DNA of 64,000 nucleotides from CALKJP01 sp046299555 (GCA_046299555.1 JBKBHS010000001.1:434001-498000), one strand, 5' to 3'; shown: positions 50,057 through 59,396, counted from the first letter of the stretch. A program made the numbers and translations. The notes: generated from the letters alone by a model not told the origin.

Positions 50057-50947
50057 GGAGTATTTGTGTTGTTTTTTATAAGTTTCGTATTGCAGGTGAA
50101 TAAGACCGTCAGACATACCAATTTGAGGAACGTATATTTTTTTACATTCGGCTACTTTCATTGCAGTTAAATAGATTTTTGCTGCAGGAACTATAACATC
50201 GGCACGGTCTGGATTTAATCCGATAATTTCCATGCGTTCTTCGTATGTATATTTATTGAGTATTACTTCTAATTCTTTTAATTTTTCATAGCTAAGCGCT
50301 TTACCTTCTTTTATTTTGGCCAGTTTATACAGTTTATTAATATTTCCACCGGAGCCAATGGCTTGAATGGGTTTATTTGAAATTACTTGTTGTTTTATCC
50401 ATTGTTTCATTTCATCCCATTGCCACTTTTCTATTTTATTGTGTAATAAACGAATGGTTCCAATATTAAAAGAGCGAGAAGATTTTATATATCCATTTGA
50501 AAATAAAGTTAATTCCGTACTTCCTCCTCCTACATCAATATATAAATAGTCGAATTTGTTGTCTAATCCTTCTGCAATATGATTGGCATAAATAATTTCT
50601 GCTTCAGTAGCTCCACTAACAATTTCAATTTGTACACCGGATTTTTGAAATATGCGTTCAGCAACATCTCTTCCATTAATGGCTTCTCTCATGGCTGATG
50701 TGGCGCATGCTCTATAGCTTATTACTTCATGTATATCCATTATGTTTTTAAATGCCGACATGGCCATAGTAAGCTTTAGTTCTTTTTTCTCTGATATTTT
50801 GCCATGCACAAATACATCCTCGCCCAAGCGTATGGGCAATCGAATTAAAGAGGATTTTTTAAATAATGGCCCGTTGATGCTTTCGTAAACATTACTGATA
50901 AGCAAACGTACGGCATTTGACCCAATATCAATAGCGGCAAATTTCAA
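50051..50947 (-). CDS. ppx: Ppx/GppA-type exopolyphosphatase
   Basis: Degrades polyphosphate or pppGpp. Actin/ASKHA-fold motifs: FAAIDIGSNAVRLLISNVYE at the N-terminus, YRACATSAMREAING, DYLYIDVGGGSTELTLF (phosphate loop) and IQAIGSGGNINKL. At 298 residues it is the short single-domain form, lacking the HD-type C-terminal domain of the E. coli enzymes. It lies 31 bp after ppk1, so polymer synthesis and breakdown are encoded together. Confidence 0.9.
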   Translation of the reverse strand: MKFAAIDIGSNAVRLLISNVYESINGPLFKKSSLIRLPIRLGEDVFVHGKISEKKELKLTMAMSAFKNIMDIHEVISYRACATSAMREAINGRDVAERIFQKSGVQIEIVSGATEAEIIYANHIAEGLDNKFDYLYIDVGGGSTELTLFSNGYIKSSRSFNIGTIRLLHNKIEKWQWDEMKQWIKQQVISNKPIQAIGSGGNINKLYKLAKIKEGKALSYEKLKELEVILNKYTYEERMEIIGLNPDRADVIVPAAKIYLTAMKVAECKKIYVPQIGMSDGLIHLQYETYKKQHKYSL

Positions 50948-50978
50948 TGCGATGTAAATTGGTGCCGCAAAAATAGAA

Positions 50979-53087
50979 TTATTTGCTCAACTTGTTTTTG
51001 AAATAATTGTAAATTTCTATTTGTGCTCTAAACGGTGCTTCACCATTCGATTTTCTGTAGCTATTATCTTGTTTGTCGTTTATAATTCTAACTTTAACAT
51101 TGCCGCTAAGTTGCATTTCGATTATTTTCTTAATAACTCGCTGTAGGTTATTATCATAAACCGGGCATGCTGCTTCTACTCTAAAATCGAGATTTCTAAC
51201 CATCCAATCGGCAGATGAGATATAATAAAGTTCATTGCCTCCATTAGCGAAAATAAATACTCGGGCATGTTCTAAAAATCTATCTACCAAACTATATACT
51301 TCAATATTTTCACTCAGCCCTTTTATTCCCGGAACCAATGAGCAAATACCTCTTACAATTATTTTTATTTTTACACCAGCTTTACTTGCTTCGTATAATT
51401 TTTTTACCATTTCTTCATCCGAAAGGCTGTTAAGCTTAATGTATATGTATGCAGGTTTGCCCTTTTCAGCGTTTTTAATTTCGTTATTGATTAATGTAAC
51501 AAATTTTTTGCGCATGAAGAATGGCGACACTAATAAGTGCTTGTAATTTCCGATTTTAAAATTATCGGTAAAGAAATCAAATACTTTTGCAACTTCTGAT
51601 GTAATACGTTTATCGCAGGTTAATAAGCTGAAATCGGTATAAATAGTGGCAGTAGCTTCGTTAAAATTGCCGGTACCTACATGAGCATACTGGTTATTTT
51701 TGTTGCCTTCTTTTCGAGTAATTAAAAATAATTTAGAATGTACTTTTAAACCTTGTATTCCAAAAATTACTTTTACACCTTCTTCTTGCAATTTATTGGC
51801 CCAGTAAATGTTAGCTTCTTCATCAAATCGGGCCTGAAGTTCTACTAATACGGTTACCGATTTTCCGTTGCGTGCTGCATTTATTAAGGCATTAATAACA
51901 GCCGATTGCTTTGCAGCCCGATACAATGTCATTTTAATACTACTAACTTTGGGGTCGATGGCAGCTTCTCTAAGTAAATCAATTATGTGGTCGAATCGCT
52001 GATATGGGAACATCAATAAGATGTCTTTCTTTTTTAAAACTTCAAAAATACTGTTTTGGTTTATCAGTTCTTTATGAGGAAGAGGGGGTAAGGCTTCATA
52101 TCTTAGTTGAGCCGGGCCAACTTTTGGGAAATTCATAAAATCTTTAAAATTATGATAGCGCCCTCCCGGAATTAAATTATCATCTTGTTTTAATTTTAAT
52201 TTTTTAATAAGCAACTCAAATAATTCAGGAGCTATGGAACTGTCATAAACTAATCGAACCGGCTGTCCGGTTTTGCGCTTTTTTAACCCTTTAGAAAGTT
52301 TTTCAACCAGTGATGAGTTTATATCGTTATCAATATCTATTTCCGCATCGCGTGTAAGTTTAATGGTGTACGATTCTGCATGGTCGTATTCAAAAACCGA
52401 AAATATTTCGTCCATACAAAATCGAATTACATCGTCTAAAAGAATAATAGAAGTTTTATCTTTTTGTACGGGCAAAACCAAAAATCTGGAAACTACATTA
52501 GATGGAATTTCAACCAATGCATTTTTATTTTTTTTGTCTTTTCTATTGAGTCGTGTTAGCAGGTAAATGGCTTTATCTTTTAAATAAGGAAATTCTTTTA
52601 CATAATCTAACATAATTGGAACAAGCAGCGGACGCACGTTTTGACGAAAATAATTTCGAACAAATTCTCCTTGTTCTTTATTTAACTGTTTTTCATTAAT
52701 GATATAAATTTTATGTTTTTCTAATTCTTTTAATATGATGTTATAAGTATTTTCAAATTCTTTTTGTTGTTTAATAACTGTTAATTGAATTTGACGCAGA
52801 ATTTTTAAGGGATCATCACCAACAATTTGAGAGGCTTTTTTCCCTAATCCGGCCATTCGTTTCAATGTTGCAACACGGACTTTGAAAAATTCATCTTGGT
52901 TGTTAGAAAAAATTCCTAAAAACTTTAAGCGTTCCAATAATGGAACATTGGGATCGGCTGCTTCTTGAAGTACTCTGGCGTTAAACGAAAGCCAGCTTAA
53001 ATCGCGATTAATGAAACGAATATTTTTTTCACCCATGGGAGGAGTGTTTTTCTTTTTTCGTTTCCAAATGTCTTTATTTTTTTTCAA
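50979..53087 (-). CDS. ppk1: Polyphosphate kinase 1
   Basis: Makes long-chain polyphosphate from ATP. Four-domain layout: N-terminal domain (RFINRDLSWLSFNARVLQEA, then LGIFSNNQDEFFKVRVATLK), head domain, and two PLD-like catalytic domains. GLKVHSKLFLITR near residue 447 carries the autophosphorylated His, and FLEHARVFIFANGG the second His. Length 702 is normal. The N-terminus begins with a Lys-rich stretch before PMGEKN, so translation might begin later. It lies between sixA (18 bp) and ppx (31 bp). Confidence 0.96.
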   Translation of the reverse strand: MKKNKDIWKRKKKNTPPMGEKNIRFINRDLSWLSFNARVLQEAADPNVPLLERLKFLGIFSNNQDEFFKVRVATLKRMAGLGKKASQIVGDDPLKILRQIQLTVIKQQKEFENTYNIILKELEKHKIYIINEKQLNKEQGEFVRNYFRQNVRPLLVPIMLDYVKEFPYLKDKAIYLLTRLNRKDKKNKNALVEIPSNVVSRFLVLPVQKDKTSIILLDDVIRFCMDEIFSVFEYDHAESYTIKLTRDAEIDIDNDINSSLVEKLSKGLKKRKTGQPVRLVYDSSIAPELFELLIKKLKLKQDDNLIPGGRYHNFKDFMNFPKVGPAQLRYEALPPLPHKELINQNSIFEVLKKKDILLMFPYQRFDHIIDLLREAAIDPKVSSIKMTLYRAAKQSAVINALINAARNGKSVTVLVELQARFDEEANIYWANKLQEEGVKVIFGIQGLKVHSKLFLITRKEGNKNNQYAHVGTGNFNEATATIYTDFSLLTCDKRITSEVAKVFDFFTDNFKIGNYKHLLVSPFFMRKKFVTLINNEIKNAEKGKPAYIYIKLNSLSDEEMVKKLYEASKAGVKIKIIVRGICSLVPGIKGLSENIEVYSLVDRFLEHARVFIFANGGNELYYISSADWMVRNLDFRVEAACPVYDNNLQRVIKKIIEMQLSGNVKVRIINDKQDNSYRKSNGEAPFRAQIEIYNYFKNKLSK

Positions 53088-53105
53088 GGTTTTTCAAGTT
53101 AACTT

Positions 53106-53618
53106 TTATTTAACATCGGCTTCTGTCAACTGTTTTGGAGAAATTACAAATTCTAAATCGCCTTTCTTTTTATCAATTTTTTTCCATTTTTTTAAATCTT
53201 TAAAAACTACCAAAGCTATTGAAGCAGTAGGAAATTTACTAATTCTATAATTACAATTTTCGGTAATGAATTCTGACAATGATGGTTCATGCCCAACAAG
53301 TGCAATTAAATTAAATTTATCATCAATATGTTTTAATACAGATTTAATTTTTTCGCCAGATGATTCGTAAATTTTTTTGGTGGTTTTTAGTTTTACATTT
53401 TTCCAATTAGCAGTATGATGAATGATGCTATATGTAGCTATGGTTCTGTGCGAAGGGCTGCATAAACATAATTCAGGAACTAGCTGTATGTTTTTTAAAT
53501 ATCTTCCCATTTTAATAGCATCTTTAATTCCTCGCTCTGATAATGGACGATAAAAGTCTTCTAAATTTTCAATATCCCAGCTTGATTTTCCGTGTCGTAT
53601 AAATAAAATTGTTTTCAA
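53106..53618 (-). CDS. SixA-like histidine phosphatase
   Basis: A 170-residue phosphoglycerate-mutase-fold phosphatase: ILFIRHGKSSWD near the start holds the catalytic RHG, and LIALVGHEPSLSEFI the second His. Compact length and sequence match SixA, which dephosphorylates His-phosphotransfer proteins; the actual substrate here is unknown. It is the first gene of a sixA-ppk1-ppx transcript and may act in phosphate or polyphosphate signalling. Confidence 0.85.
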   Translation of the reverse strand: MKTILFIRHGKSSWDIENLEDFYRPLSERGIKDAIKMGRYLKNIQLVPELCLCSPSHRTIATYSIIHHTANWKNVKLKTTKKIYESSGEKIKSVLKHIDDKFNLIALVGHEPSLSEFITENCNYRISKFPTASIALVVFKDLKKWKKIDKKKGDLEFVISPKQLTEADVK

Positions 53619-53639
53619 TTTTTAGCGTAATTTTAAAAA

Positions 53640-54434
53640 ATGATTAACGGCACTAAAAATACAATTTTTAAACTGCTATTCTCTTTTTTGGCAATAGCTT
53701 TTTTAGCTCCTTTTTCACAATTGATGTCTGATGGTATTTCAACCCAAAATACTGACAAATCAGAGATGTTAAAATTTGCCCCAACTTGTTTTAAAAGCGA
53801 TACCTTATTAAAACGAACGGCTTATTTTGCTTCTTATTCCTTTGCTCATGGTCAATCAGAATGGGTGTTGTATAATTTAAGAAAGGAACATTTGTTTGGT
53901 GATGAAAAAAGAAAAAACAATTTTAAAGCCGATCCGGATTTGAACAATGCAATTTCGTCTCAAATATTTACTAAATCAGGGTATGATAGAGGACATCTTG
54001 CACCGGCAGCAGATTTTTCTTGGTCGCAACAAGCAATGGTCGAATCTTTTTACATGAGTAATATAAGTCCGCAGCTTCCGGGATTTAATCGTGGCATTTG
54101 GAAAAAGCTCGAAGATAAAGTTAGAACATGGGCTTATGAGAAACAGGATTTATTAATAATTGTAGGCCCGATTTTAAACGATACACTTAAAAAATTAAAA
54201 GATAGGGTGAGCATTCCTGCAATTTTTTATAAAATCATACTTGATAAAAAACAAAATGAAGCGATTGCATTTTTAATGAAAAATGAATCTAGCAACTTTC
54301 CATTACACAATTTTGCAGTTAGTGTAGATTCGGTAGAAAAACTAAGTGGATTAGATTTCTTTTTTCAGCAAGATTCTTTATGGCAACAAAATGTCGAATG
54401 TTGCGTTGACTTAGAAAAATGGCCATTGGAATAA
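53640..54434 (+). CDS. DNA/RNA non-specific endonuclease (NUC1 family)
   Basis: An exported or membrane-anchored nuclease. An N-terminal hydrophobic segment (FKLLFSFLAIAFLAPFS) precedes the beta-beta-alpha-metal domain. The catalytic motif is GYDRGHLAPAADFSW (DRGH), and the metal-binding Asn is in SNISPQLPGFNRGIWKKLED. Length 264 matches the family core. It may degrade extracellular nucleic acid for nutrients; no immunity gene is seen next to it. It diverges from sixA by 21 bp. Confidence 0.9.
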   Translation: MINGTKNTIFKLLFSFLAIAFLAPFSQLMSDGISTQNTDKSEMLKFAPTCFKSDTLLKRTAYFASYSFAHGQSEWVLYNLRKEHLFGDEKRKNNFKADPDLNNAISSQIFTKSGYDRGHLAPAADFSWSQQAMVESFYMSNISPQLPGFNRGIWKKLEDKVRTWAYEKQDLLIIVGPILNDTLKKLKDRVSIPAIFYKIILDKKQNEAIAFLMKNESSNFPLHNFAVSVDSVEKLSGLDFFFQQDSLWQQNVECCVDLEKWPLE

Positions 54435-54436
54435 AT

Positions 54437-54901
54437 TTATTTTTTCTTTTTAAATATTCCCCAAAAGCCCCTTTTGTTCATGTTTTTTGCAAAAGCATCG
54501 GAGGTATGATCGCCCTGTTTGTTTTTTCCACCTTTTTTGGTGTTGCCTTTACCTTTGGCAAATTTTTCAGTTTGTTTGCCTGCTTCTTTTTGTCTGCGTT
54601 TATTGTTTTTTGCAGATGTAGCTCGTTCATCATTGTCTAGTACATGTTGTTTTTCTTTCGAGGCAAAAGCTCTTCTAATTTTAAAGGAAGTAGTTCTGAA
54701 AAATCCTTTATTTTCGCTTTTTGCGTAAAAGCCCATTTGCGGGGGCTTGCTGCTTTTTCTTCTTTTTGCATTAAATGCGCTGCGATCTTCTCTGCTTCTT
54801 TCTCTTTTAGCTGTTCCCGAAGCAACAGATTTACTGCCTCCGCCACATGAAGAAATGCTTAGTGCAAATACAATAGTAAGTATATAGAAAATATATTTCA
54901 T
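54437..54901 (-). CDS. Very basic small lipoprotein, unknown
   Basis: A 154-residue predicted lipoprotein with lipobox SISSCGGGSKS. Mature residues are strongly enriched in Lys and Arg (KRERSREDRS, NAKRRKSSKPP, NNKRRQKEAGKQ, KKGGKNKQG), with no folded domain recognised, and the end is FWGIFKKKK. It converges on the nuclease gene with a 2-bp gap. The basic, low-complexity make-up suggests binding of LPS, nucleic acid or peptidoglycan, but that is speculation. Confidence 0.7.
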   Translation of the reverse strand: MKYIFYILTIVFALSISSCGGGSKSVASGTAKRERSREDRSAFNAKRRKSSKPPQMGFYAKSENKGFFRTTSFKIRRAFASKEKQHVLDNDERATSAKNNKRRQKEAGKQTEKFAKGKGNTKKGGKNKQGDHTSDAFAKNMNKRGFWGIFKKKK

Positions 54902-55060
54902 TAAATAATTAGTCCCGAAATGAGGGCTAAAAATAGAAATAAGACCTTAGTTGCTAAAATAAAAATCTCCCTATTTATTAACAATGTGCTTCAAATGAAA
55001 GTAAATTAAAAACAAAGCCACATCAAACTTTTTTATATTTACAATTGTTAATCACATAAT

Positions 55061-55471
55061 ATGGAAAAAGTAGCCGTAATTAGAAGATCGCGCTTTAATG
55101 CAGCACATCGCTTACATAATCCTAATTGGAGCGATGATAAAAATGAAGAAGTATTTGGAAAATGCAATAATCCAAATTTTCATGGGCATAATTATACTTT
55201 ATTTGTAAAGGTTACCGGGTTTATAGATCCTCAAACAGGTTATGTTTTAGATATGAAAATCTTGGATGATTTAATTGAGAAACATATAGTTAGCAAATTT
55301 GATCATCGCAATTTGAATTTAGATACAGAAGAATTTAAAAACTTAAACCCTACCGCAGAGAATATTGCTGTAGTTATTTGGAATTTATTAAGGCCTCATA
55401 TTAACAGTGATTTAGATTTGAAAGTTATACTTTACGAAACCGAAAATAATTTTGTCGAATATCCTGCATGA
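55061..55471 (+). CDS. 6-pyruvoyl-tetrahydropterin synthase / QueD family
   Basis: A 136-residue T-fold enzyme. Zn-binding histidines are in FNAAHRLHNPNW and FHGHNYTLFVKV, the catalytic Cys lies in FGKCNNPNFHG, and the late acid is in DLKVILYETENNFVEY. QueD converts dihydroneopterin triphosphate to 6-carboxytetrahydropterin for queuosine; the spacing between the first His and the Cys (an insert SDDKNEEV) also fits eukaryote-like PTPS. No other queuosine gene is nearby, so the exact product is open. The stop overlaps the next start (ATGA). Confidence 0.85.
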   Translation: MEKVAVIRRSRFNAAHRLHNPNWSDDKNEEVFGKCNNPNFHGHNYTLFVKVTGFIDPQTGYVLDMKILDDLIEKHIVSKFDHRNLNLDTEEFKNLNPTAENIAVVIWNLLRPHINSDLDLKVILYETENNFVEYPA

Positions 55472-55743
55472 AATCTATGACAGCAAGCGATATTGACCGA
55501 ATTATTGAAATGGCTTGGGAAGATAGAACTCCATTTGAAGCAATACGCTTTCAATTTGGTTTAACCAATGCAGAGGTTATTGAGTTGATGCGCAAATATT
55601 CTAAGCCCTCATCATTTAAAATGTGGAGAAAAAGAACACAGGGAAGAAAAACCAAGCATGCACAATTTACTGCGGTAGATGATTACAGATTTAAATGTTA
55701 TCGCCAAAAGCAGATTTCTAATAATAAAATTTCAAAACGATAA
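55468..55743 (+). CDS. TIGR03643 / DUF2805 family protein
   Basis: A 91-residue basic protein: IDRIIEMAWEDRTPFEAIRF, QFGLTNAEVIELMRKYSKP and FKMWRKRTQGRKTKH are the hallmarks of this small uncharacterised family, which looks like an HTH followed by a basic arm. The start overlaps the preceding stop by four bases and the next gene starts four bases after its stop, so the three form an operon. A nucleic-acid-binding role is inferred. Confidence 0.85.
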   Translation: MKSMTASDIDRIIEMAWEDRTPFEAIRFQFGLTNAEVIELMRKYSKPSSFKMWRKRTQGRKTKHAQFTAVDDYRFKCYRQKQISNNKISKR

Positions 55744-55747
55744 ATTT

Positions 55748-56128
55748 ATGGTTGATACATTGTATAACAGAGATGAAGTGTTGGTGTCTCTGCGTCCATC
55801 AATAAACGCAAATTCGGATACATTTAATCTGCTCGAATCGTTTCAAAACAAAACCATTCGCCCAATTATTAAATTACAATCCAATTTATTACTTAGGCAC
55901 ATTAAAGCTTATATTAAAAAGAATAAACCTTACTTTAATAATCTCAATTTTGAAGCTCAAAAACAATATATAGCTCAAATATTAAAATCGGATATTCGCT
56001 TAAAAACAGAACTTATTTCATTTGTAGTAGCGCTTTTTACAACCGAAGAACAAGAGTTTTATCTTCAAAATCAAAATGCTTTAAATAAACGTATTACCGA
56101 AATACTTTATTCCAGATGCGTGGATTAA
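55748..56128 (+). CDS. Conserved small Bacteroidota protein
   Basis: A 126-residue helical protein. MVDTLYNRDEVLVSLRPSIN, ESFQNKTIRPIIKLQSNLLL and ALFTTEEQEFYLQNQNALNK match a family often labelled glyoxalase in databases, though no glyoxalase fold or metal residues are visible, so I regard that label as wrong. The start is ATG 55748; an earlier one at 55679 would overlap the preceding gene by 65 bp. Its last 35 bp overlap the convergent cyclase gene. Confidence 0.72.
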   Translation: MVDTLYNRDEVLVSLRPSINANSDTFNLLESFQNKTIRPIIKLQSNLLLRHIKAYIKKNKPYFNNLNFEAQKQYIAQILKSDIRLKTELISFVVALFTTEEQEFYLQNQNALNKRITEILYSRCVD

Positions 56129-56822
56129 TTGAAGAGTTGTTCTGATATTCATATACGGCCACTACAATTAATAGCATAAGTAAATTATACACACTGTCTT
56201 CTACCGGAATAGTTGTTATTCGAATTCCAATAATTTCTTCAGGATTATAATTAACCGTTGCTGCTTTGGTAAAATTACCGGTTAACGCACCATTAACTAT
56301 TAAAAATGGAATCCAACTTACAAGGTACATCATTAAAAAACGACCTTTCCAATGGGGATTAAAATAAGCACAAGCAAACAGCGCTATTGAAGTTAGAGAG
56401 AAAGTAACAAATGGATAAAGTTGTTGGTGATAATAAATTGCAGTAATAAGTAAAACTAAACCGGTAATTATAAAAAATGGTTGAGCAATACTATAAAGCA
56501 AATCTTTTTTAATAAAATAAATTAAAACTTCGTAAATAAAAATGCAGGCAAAGGGCACTACAACAAAAAAAAGCCATTCTTCAACTGGCAACTTAAAAAG
56601 TTTAAATCCGCTGATGTAATCATCATTAAACCACCAAACCCCAACTTTAGTAAACCATATATCCCAAGGAATAAAAATCAATGTCATAACACCAATTGCT
56701 GGAAATAGCCTTTTCCATTTGGTATAGTAGCGAATGCGCCATTCAAAACTTTGAGCTATGGGATAAGCCAAAGAAAATAACAGTAAGCCAAAATAGAGAT
56801 ATTTACTTTCAAGAAAACTCAA
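56094..56822 (-). CDS. Fused lycopene cyclase (CrtYcd-type domain protein)
   Basis: A membrane protein that cyclises lycopene ends, likely to beta-carotene. Two lycopene-cyclase domains in tandem, about seven helices in all. The first has LPVEEWLFFVVVPFACIFIYE and the second IPVEDSVYNLLMLL, the PxEE and PxED acidic motifs of the CrtYc/CrtYd subunits that act as a heterodimer in actinobacteria. Here both are in one 242-residue chain, as is usual in this phylum. Its ATG overlaps the crtZ stop by 4 bp. Confidence 0.88.
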   Translation of the reverse strand: MSFLESKYLYFGLLLFSLAYPIAQSFEWRIRYYTKWKRLFPAIGVMTLIFIPWDIWFTKVGVWWFNDDYISGFKLFKLPVEEWLFFVVVPFACIFIYEVLIYFIKKDLLYSIAQPFFIITGLVLLITAIYYHQQLYPFVTFSLTSIALFACAYFNPHWKGRFLMMYLVSWIPFLIVNGALTGNFTKAATVNYNPEEIIGIRITTIPVEDSVYNLLMLLIVVAVYEYQNNSSINPRIWNKVFR

Positions 56823-57286
56823 TTGGCAGACTTTTTAGCTTCTATAAAATATTTTTTAGGCACAATTAACATTCCGAAACATTCTCCCGGCCAACGTTCT
56901 AAATGTTTATGGTGTATTTTGTGCGCCCTGCGAATGGCTTTAAAATACCAATTGTCAATATTTCTTATCCATTTAAAACGTTGGTGAATAAAAATTTCAT
57001 GTACTAAAAAATATACAATTCCATAAGCTGCAATGCCTGCACCAATCCAAACGGCAGGATAGGCTTGGTACATTAATCCTAGCATAATGCATAACCAACT
57101 TGGGATGGCAAATATTAAAAAGAAAGCATCGTTTTTTTCAAAAAAACCATAATGATCTTTCTTGTGATGGTCTTTATGTAAACTCCACAAAAAACCGTGC
57201 ATAACATATTTGTGGGTAAACCACGCCATAAATTCCATAAACCAGAAGGTGGCAATAAATAATAATATATTTATAGCTATTGTCAT
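56819..57286 (-). CDS. crtZ: Beta-carotene 3-hydroxylase
   Basis: A di-iron membrane hydroxylase producing zeaxanthin from beta-carotene. The histidine clusters are all present: FTHKYVMHGF, LHKDHHKKDHYG, LVHEIFIHQRF and AHKIHHKHLER. Length 155 residues is typical when starting at ATG 57286. That start overlaps the stop of the preceding gene (TAATG) and gives a normal N-terminus (MTIAINILLF), so upstream alternatives are rejected. Confidence 0.94.
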   Translation of the reverse strand: MTIAINILLFIATFWFMEFMAWFTHKYVMHGFLWSLHKDHHKKDHYGFFEKNDAFFLIFAIPSWLCIMLGLMYQAYPAVWIGAGIAAYGIVYFLVHEIFIHQRFKWIRNIDNWYFKAIRRAHKIHHKHLERWPGECFGMLIVPKKYFIEAKKSAN

Positions 57287-57918
57287 TACAATATAAGATT
57301 TAAAATTCCAAAGAATACGAATTGTATAAAGTAAACAGCTAAACAAATAACAATGTTTAAAGTTGGTTTTAATTTGCTTAAAATTAGCTGAATAACTACG
57401 GCCGTAATAAACCACATGGCAAAATTTTGTAAGGGAATAATGCCGTTTTCCCAACTCCAAAAATCCAGTTGAATTGCAGCCGGTTCAATTAAAACATCAA
57501 GTAATACCATTAATAATGATGCCATTACTATCCGAACATAGCTGTTTGGGCTAATTTTTTCTGCAATTCCGCTACTTGATATTGCCAAAAGAAACCAGTT
57601 TACACCAATCATTAATGGAACCTCAAATAATTTTAAACCTAATGCCGTTCCATATTGATAACTTCCAAATAACACTCCGGTATGAACTCCTGCCACTTCA
57701 ACTCCAAAGCCGATAATAAATGTAATGATAAAAGAAATTATCATGCTTTGATTTATATGCCCGTTTGACCAGAAAAATACACCGAGTGTGAGTAATAGAT
57801 TAAAAGGGGTAAGGGATAAAAACGTGCTTTGCCACTCGGAATTACTTAGTCCAAAAATTCCAACCAGATAAAAAATAACCAATAAGGCTATGGCAATATA
57901 ATTTTTACTGAATGTCAT
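57286..57918 (-). CDS. Carotenoid biosynthesis protein (CruF / DUF422 family)
   Basis: A 210-residue polytopic membrane protein with about seven helices. GVEVAGVHTGVLFGSYQYG and LLDVLIEPAAIQLDFWSWEN are the conserved signatures of this family, whose studied members hydrate carotenoid ends (1',2'-hydratase activity in CruF). In this operon it may modify lycopene or gamma-carotene ends, as in myxol or saproxanthin pathways; that product is inferred. It overlaps crtI by 4 bp and crtZ by one base. Confidence 0.8.
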   Translation of the reverse strand: MTFSKNYIAIALLVIFYLVGIFGLSNSEWQSTFLSLTPFNLLLTLGVFFWSNGHINQSMIISFIITFIIGFGVEVAGVHTGVLFGSYQYGTALGLKLFEVPLMIGVNWFLLAISSSGIAEKISPNSYVRIVMASLLMVLLDVLIEPAAIQLDFWSWENGIIPLQNFAMWFITAVVIQLILSKLKPTLNIVICLAVYFIQFVFFGILNLIL

Positions 57919-59387
57919 TTTTGGGCTGGTTTTATTAAGCTATCCACAATTTTTGCAGACGATAAAGCTAATGGAATTCCTCCTCCCGGATGTACACTTC
58001 CGCCACAAAAGTAAAGATTATCAATTTCTTTAGAAAAGTTAGGGTGCCTGAAAAATGCTGCCATTCGGCTGTTTGACGATGTTCCGTATAAAGCTCCTTT
58101 GTATGATTGTGTTTTACTCTCAATACTTCGAGGGTCTAAGATGTCTTCGCAAATAATTAATGTTTCAACATCAGTGTTTAAGATTTTGGAAAGTTTAGTT
58201 AGAATATTTTTTCGTGCTTCCGTAATCAGCTTTTCCCAGTCTTGTCCATCGTTGTAGGGTACATTTATCATTACAAACCAGTTTTCCATTCCTTCTGGAG
58301 CATCTGATTTTTCTTCCTTTGAAGTAATATTAATGTAAACCGTTGGGTCGTGATAAATAGTTTTTTTATCAAATAAATAATAAAATTCTTCCTGATAGTT
58401 TTTGCTAAAAAAGATATTGTGCAGAATTAATTGCGGAAATTCTTTTTTAATTCCCCAATAAAAAATTAATGCAGAGCTGGAACGTTCTTGTTTTAAAATT
58501 TTTTCAGGCTGTTTTTGTTCCGGCATTAAATAGCGATAAGCAGGCACTACATCCATGTTGCAAACTACAATGTCAGCTTTTTCTTCTTTGCTGTTTGCAA
58601 TAATACCAACCGCTTTTTTATCTTCAATGATAATCTTTTCAACTTTTGAATTAAAGTGAAATTTAACATTAAGCGAGCAAGCCAGCTTATAAATGCTCTC
58701 TGTAATTTGATACATTCCTCCTTTGGGAAAATAAGCCCCCATATTGAATTCCAAATGAGGTATAATATTTAAAATACCGGGAGCTTTGTATGGATTAGAA
58801 CCATTATAAGTAGCATAACGGTTAAAAAGTTGACGCATCTTTTCGTTTTTCAACGCTTTTTTATTTACCGCGTCCATACTTGTAAAAATGTTTAAGAAAG
58901 GCAATTGGAAAATTGACCAAAGTGTTTTAAGCGATAAATAGCTCTTAATTTTATGTAGCGATTTTTCTAAAAATAAATGTGCGGTTGAATGATAGATATA
59001 AGCGCTTTTATTTAAATGTTCAATAATTGCATTTTTATCTACTCCGGTTTTATTGAATGCTTCCTTTGCAAATTCATCTTTATTTCCAAACGCTGTAAGT
59101 ATAGTTCCGTCTTCATAAAAGTATTTGCAAATTTCATTTAATCGAATGTAATTGAAATGCTCTTTTGGATTTTTTCCGGCAGTTATAAAAAGCTCTTCTA
59201 CCAGCTCAGGCATGGTAAATAAAGATGGCCCGGCATCAAAACGAAACCCGTTTTTTTCAAATTGTGATAATTTCCCTCCGGGATAAGAGTTAGCTTCATA
59301 TACTTCAACTTGATAGCCTTTTACTGCTAATCTTACAGCACTTGCCAATCCGCCAATACCTGCTCCTATAACTATTGCTTTTTTCAC
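57915..59387 (-). CDS. crtI: Phytoene desaturase
   Basis: A FAD-dependent desaturase converting phytoene to lycopene. The N-terminal dinucleotide-binding motif is VIGAGIGGLASAVRLAVKGY, then YPGGKLSQFEKNGFRFDAGP with substrate-binding residues, and the C-terminal YFCGGSVHPGGGIPLALSSA, the bacterial CrtI signature. Length 490 is normal. No phytoene synthase (crtB) gene is adjacent, so its substrate must come from a gene elsewhere. Confidence 0.95.
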   Translation of the reverse strand: MKKAIVIGAGIGGLASAVRLAVKGYQVEVYEANSYPGGKLSQFEKNGFRFDAGPSLFTMPELVEELFITAGKNPKEHFNYIRLNEICKYFYEDGTILTAFGNKDEFAKEAFNKTGVDKNAIIEHLNKSAYIYHSTAHLFLEKSLHKIKSYLSLKTLWSIFQLPFLNIFTSMDAVNKKALKNEKMRQLFNRYATYNGSNPYKAPGILNIIPHLEFNMGAYFPKGGMYQITESIYKLACSLNVKFHFNSKVEKIIIEDKKAVGIIANSKEEKADIVVCNMDVVPAYRYLMPEQKQPEKILKQERSSSALIFYWGIKKEFPQLILHNIFFSKNYQEEFYYLFDKKTIYHDPTVYINITSKEEKSDAPEGMENWFVMINVPYNDGQDWEKLITEARKNILTKLSKILNTDVETLIICEDILDPRSIESKTQSYKGALYGTSSNSRMAAFFRHPNFSKEIDNLYFCGGSVHPGGGIPLALSSAKIVDSLIKPAQK

Positions 59388-59396
59388 TTACTGAAC

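Noticed and set aside
54519..54850. Overlapping open frames on both strands within the basic lipoprotein gene
   Set aside because: They are shadows caused by the AAG/AAA-rich codons of the real gene; none has a recognisable domain or start signal.
57287..57460. 58-residue N-terminal extension of CrtZ
   Set aside because: It is out-of-frame sequence within the cruF-like gene; the TAATG coupling and family length fix the start at 57286.
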